This document shows positions 35,886-37,104 of a stretch of 37,104 nt of DNA, in pieces (position 1 is the first letter of the stretch; the number at the start of each line of letters is the position of its first letter). This DNA is from Actinomycetota bacterium (GTDB taxonomy: Bacteria; Armatimonadota; SYMT01): NCBI GenBank assembly GCA_005805375.1, contig SYMT01000193.1:1-37104 (forward strand), in the 5' to 3' direction. The translations under genes were made by a program, and so were the position numbers. Under the pieces are notes generated by a model, which was not told where the DNA came from, searched no databases, and worked only from the letters and a program-made list of their open reading frames with translations.

Positions 35886-37104
35886 CTAGTGCGCCGTCAC
35901 CGTCGCCGGGGCTTCGGTGGACTGATAGCGCTCGCGCTCATCGGCGCGGAGGGTGCGCCAGATCAGGAACTGCTTCCGGAGCGTATTCAGGAAGCGTCGG
36001 TTGACTCGCTTCCAATTGCTGATGTCGCCGCTCAGCCGGAATATGACCAGCCGGAGGTCGAACACGTCCTCCATGTCCGTCGGGCGCGTGTGGAGTTCGA
36101 CCTGCTGGCTCACCCCCAGGTCAAAGGGCGCCAGCCAGGCCGTCAGGGTGATCTTGTATGCAGTGCCCGCGTCAGTCGTCTCGTCCGAGGTCTGCACGTT
36201 CTGCGTGACAAAGTCGCCGATGGAGTACTCCTCGTACGCCTGGAACCACTCCCCGAGGAAGGAATTGAGCCCCACCGCCTGATCGCCGGTCACCATAAAG
36301 GGCAACGGGATCTCCCAGCGATCTCCCACCGGGTCCGGCGTGCGCCAGTTGCGCTCGATGGCTGGGGTCGCGACTTCTCCCGCTTTCTTGGCAGGATAGA
36401 GGGTGGACAGGATGACCACCCCCATTACCAGTGTGGTGGAAAGCACGGCCGACAGCGAGGAGAAGTTCAGGTTCAGGCCGTGAAGGACATCGAGAGCGAC
36501 GATGATCTTCGCCGTACCCTGGCCGAGAATGTAGCCCGACATCGCGCCCAGCACTGCGTACACCAGCGATTCGGCCATGAAGAGCATGGCCACGTGGTTG
36601 GGCGCGAGGCCGATCGAGGAAAAGATGTGGATCTCTTTCTGCCGCTCGAATACGGCGCCCAGCATCGTGTTCAACACGATCAGCGCAGCAATCAGGATCG
36701 GTACGAACAGCGTGGCCGCACCCGCAATGGAAGTGCCCCCGATCGCGCTGTAGCGGTATGTCTGGCCGCGCTCGCCGGCGTAAAGGTTCAGCCCGAGCCG
36801 GGGCATCAAGTCCAGCCGCGTCTCCTTCACCTGCCCCGCCGACACCAGGTTGACGGCCACCGACCGCACTTCGCCTCCCTGCGTCATCAACGTGTCGTAC
36901 GGAACGATGAAGCAAGTATCGGGCTCCAGGTGCGTGTATTCCTGGAAGCCGGCATCTCCTCCGCCGCCCTGGGCGCCGCCGCCGCCGCCGCCGGAGCCGC
37001 TCTGGCGCTGCATCCCGCCTCGGCCCCGCTCCTCTTTGAGCTCGCCGAGCACGAATATGTGCGTCTCCTCCCTGTCGTCGGTCGCCTGGTCGCTCTCTGC
37101 TGAC
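35886..37104 (-). CDS. FtsX/MacB-like permease C-terminal part; 5' end truncated by the window edge
   Basis: The frame stays open past 37052 to the window end (SAESDQATDDREETHIFVLGELKEERGRGGMQRQSGSGGGGGG...). TM segments GAATLFVPILIAALIVLNTMLGAVFERQKEIHIFSSIGLAPNHVAMLFMAESLVYAVLGAMSGYILG and LVMGVVILSTLYPAKKAGEVATP are FtsX-like. Confidence 0.85.
   Translation of the reverse strand, partial: SAESDQATDDREETHIFVLGELKEERGRGGMQRQSGSGGGGGGAQGGGGDAGFQEYTHLEPDTCFIVPYDTLMTQGGEVRSVAVNLVSAGQVKETRLDLMPRLGLNLYAGERGQTYRYSAIGGTSIAGAATLFVPILIAALIVLNTMLGAVFERQKEIHIFSSIGLAPNHVAMLFMAESLVYAVLGAMSGYILGQGTAKIIVALDVLHGLNLNFSSLSAVLSTTLVMGVVILSTLYPAKKAGEVATPAIERNWRTPDPVGDRWEIPLPFMVTGDQAVGLNSFLGEWFQAYEEYSIGDFVTQNVQTSDETTDAGTAYKITLTAWLAPFDLGVSQQVELHTRPTDMEDVFDLRLVIFRLSGDISNWKRVNRRFLNTLRKQFLIWRTLRADERERYQSTEAPATVTAH
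36975..36992. repeat. Trinucleotide microsatellite (GCC)6 inside the permease gene
   Basis: Six consecutive gcc; on the minus strand it encodes the poly-Gly run in SGSGGGGGGAQGGGG. Confidence 0.9.

Noticed and set aside
35799-37103. 434-aa plus-strand ORF
   Set aside because: Antisense to the FtsX-like permease with no recognisable domain; the minus-strand frame has clear TM helices.
1-37104. tRNA, rRNA or CRISPR array
   Set aside because: No tRNA T-arm/acceptor pattern, rRNA segment or regularly spaced repeat-spacer structure was recognised by eye; a tRNAscan/Infernal run would be needed to confirm absence.

Overview
This is a GC-rich bacterial chromosomal window of about 37 kb. The gene content suggests a lineage such as Armatimonadota or Planctomycetota, but that is inference only. 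I see no rRNA, tRNA, CRISPR array, or intact mobile element. The window is densely coding. In order: a truncated M28 peptidase (-); an M55 D-aminopeptidase, DUF1080 and TIM-barrel epimerase operon (-); an AcuC-like deacetylase (+); a PaiB-like FMN-binding protein (-); a membrane protein (+); a PqqD-like domain fused to a signal-like segment and a very Cys-rich tail (+); a gamma-glutamyltransferase (-); a plus-strand run of M16 peptidase, DUF58, BatA/VWA, VWA-GATase-like membrane protein, PQQ-like beta-propeller and beta-lactamase-fold hydrolase; a second epimerase (-); a TPR-like membrane protein, DUF1501 protein and STN-like secreted protein (+); a tandem pair of PD-(D/E)XK-like proteins (-); and a minus-strand operon with a truncated FtsX-like permease, OPT/DUF6785-like transporter, 326-aa protein with CxxC-like motifs, second PqqD-like protein, short FtsX-like permease and MacB/LolD-type ATPase. 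The best candidates for undescribed biology are the PqqD/Cys-rich fusion, the PqqD-containing transporter operon, and the tandem PD-(D/E)XK paralogs, one of which seems to have lost its original C-terminus to a repeat insertion. Short-repeat and palindrome-rich intergenic patches are also present. All family assignments come from reading the sequence; no database searches were run.
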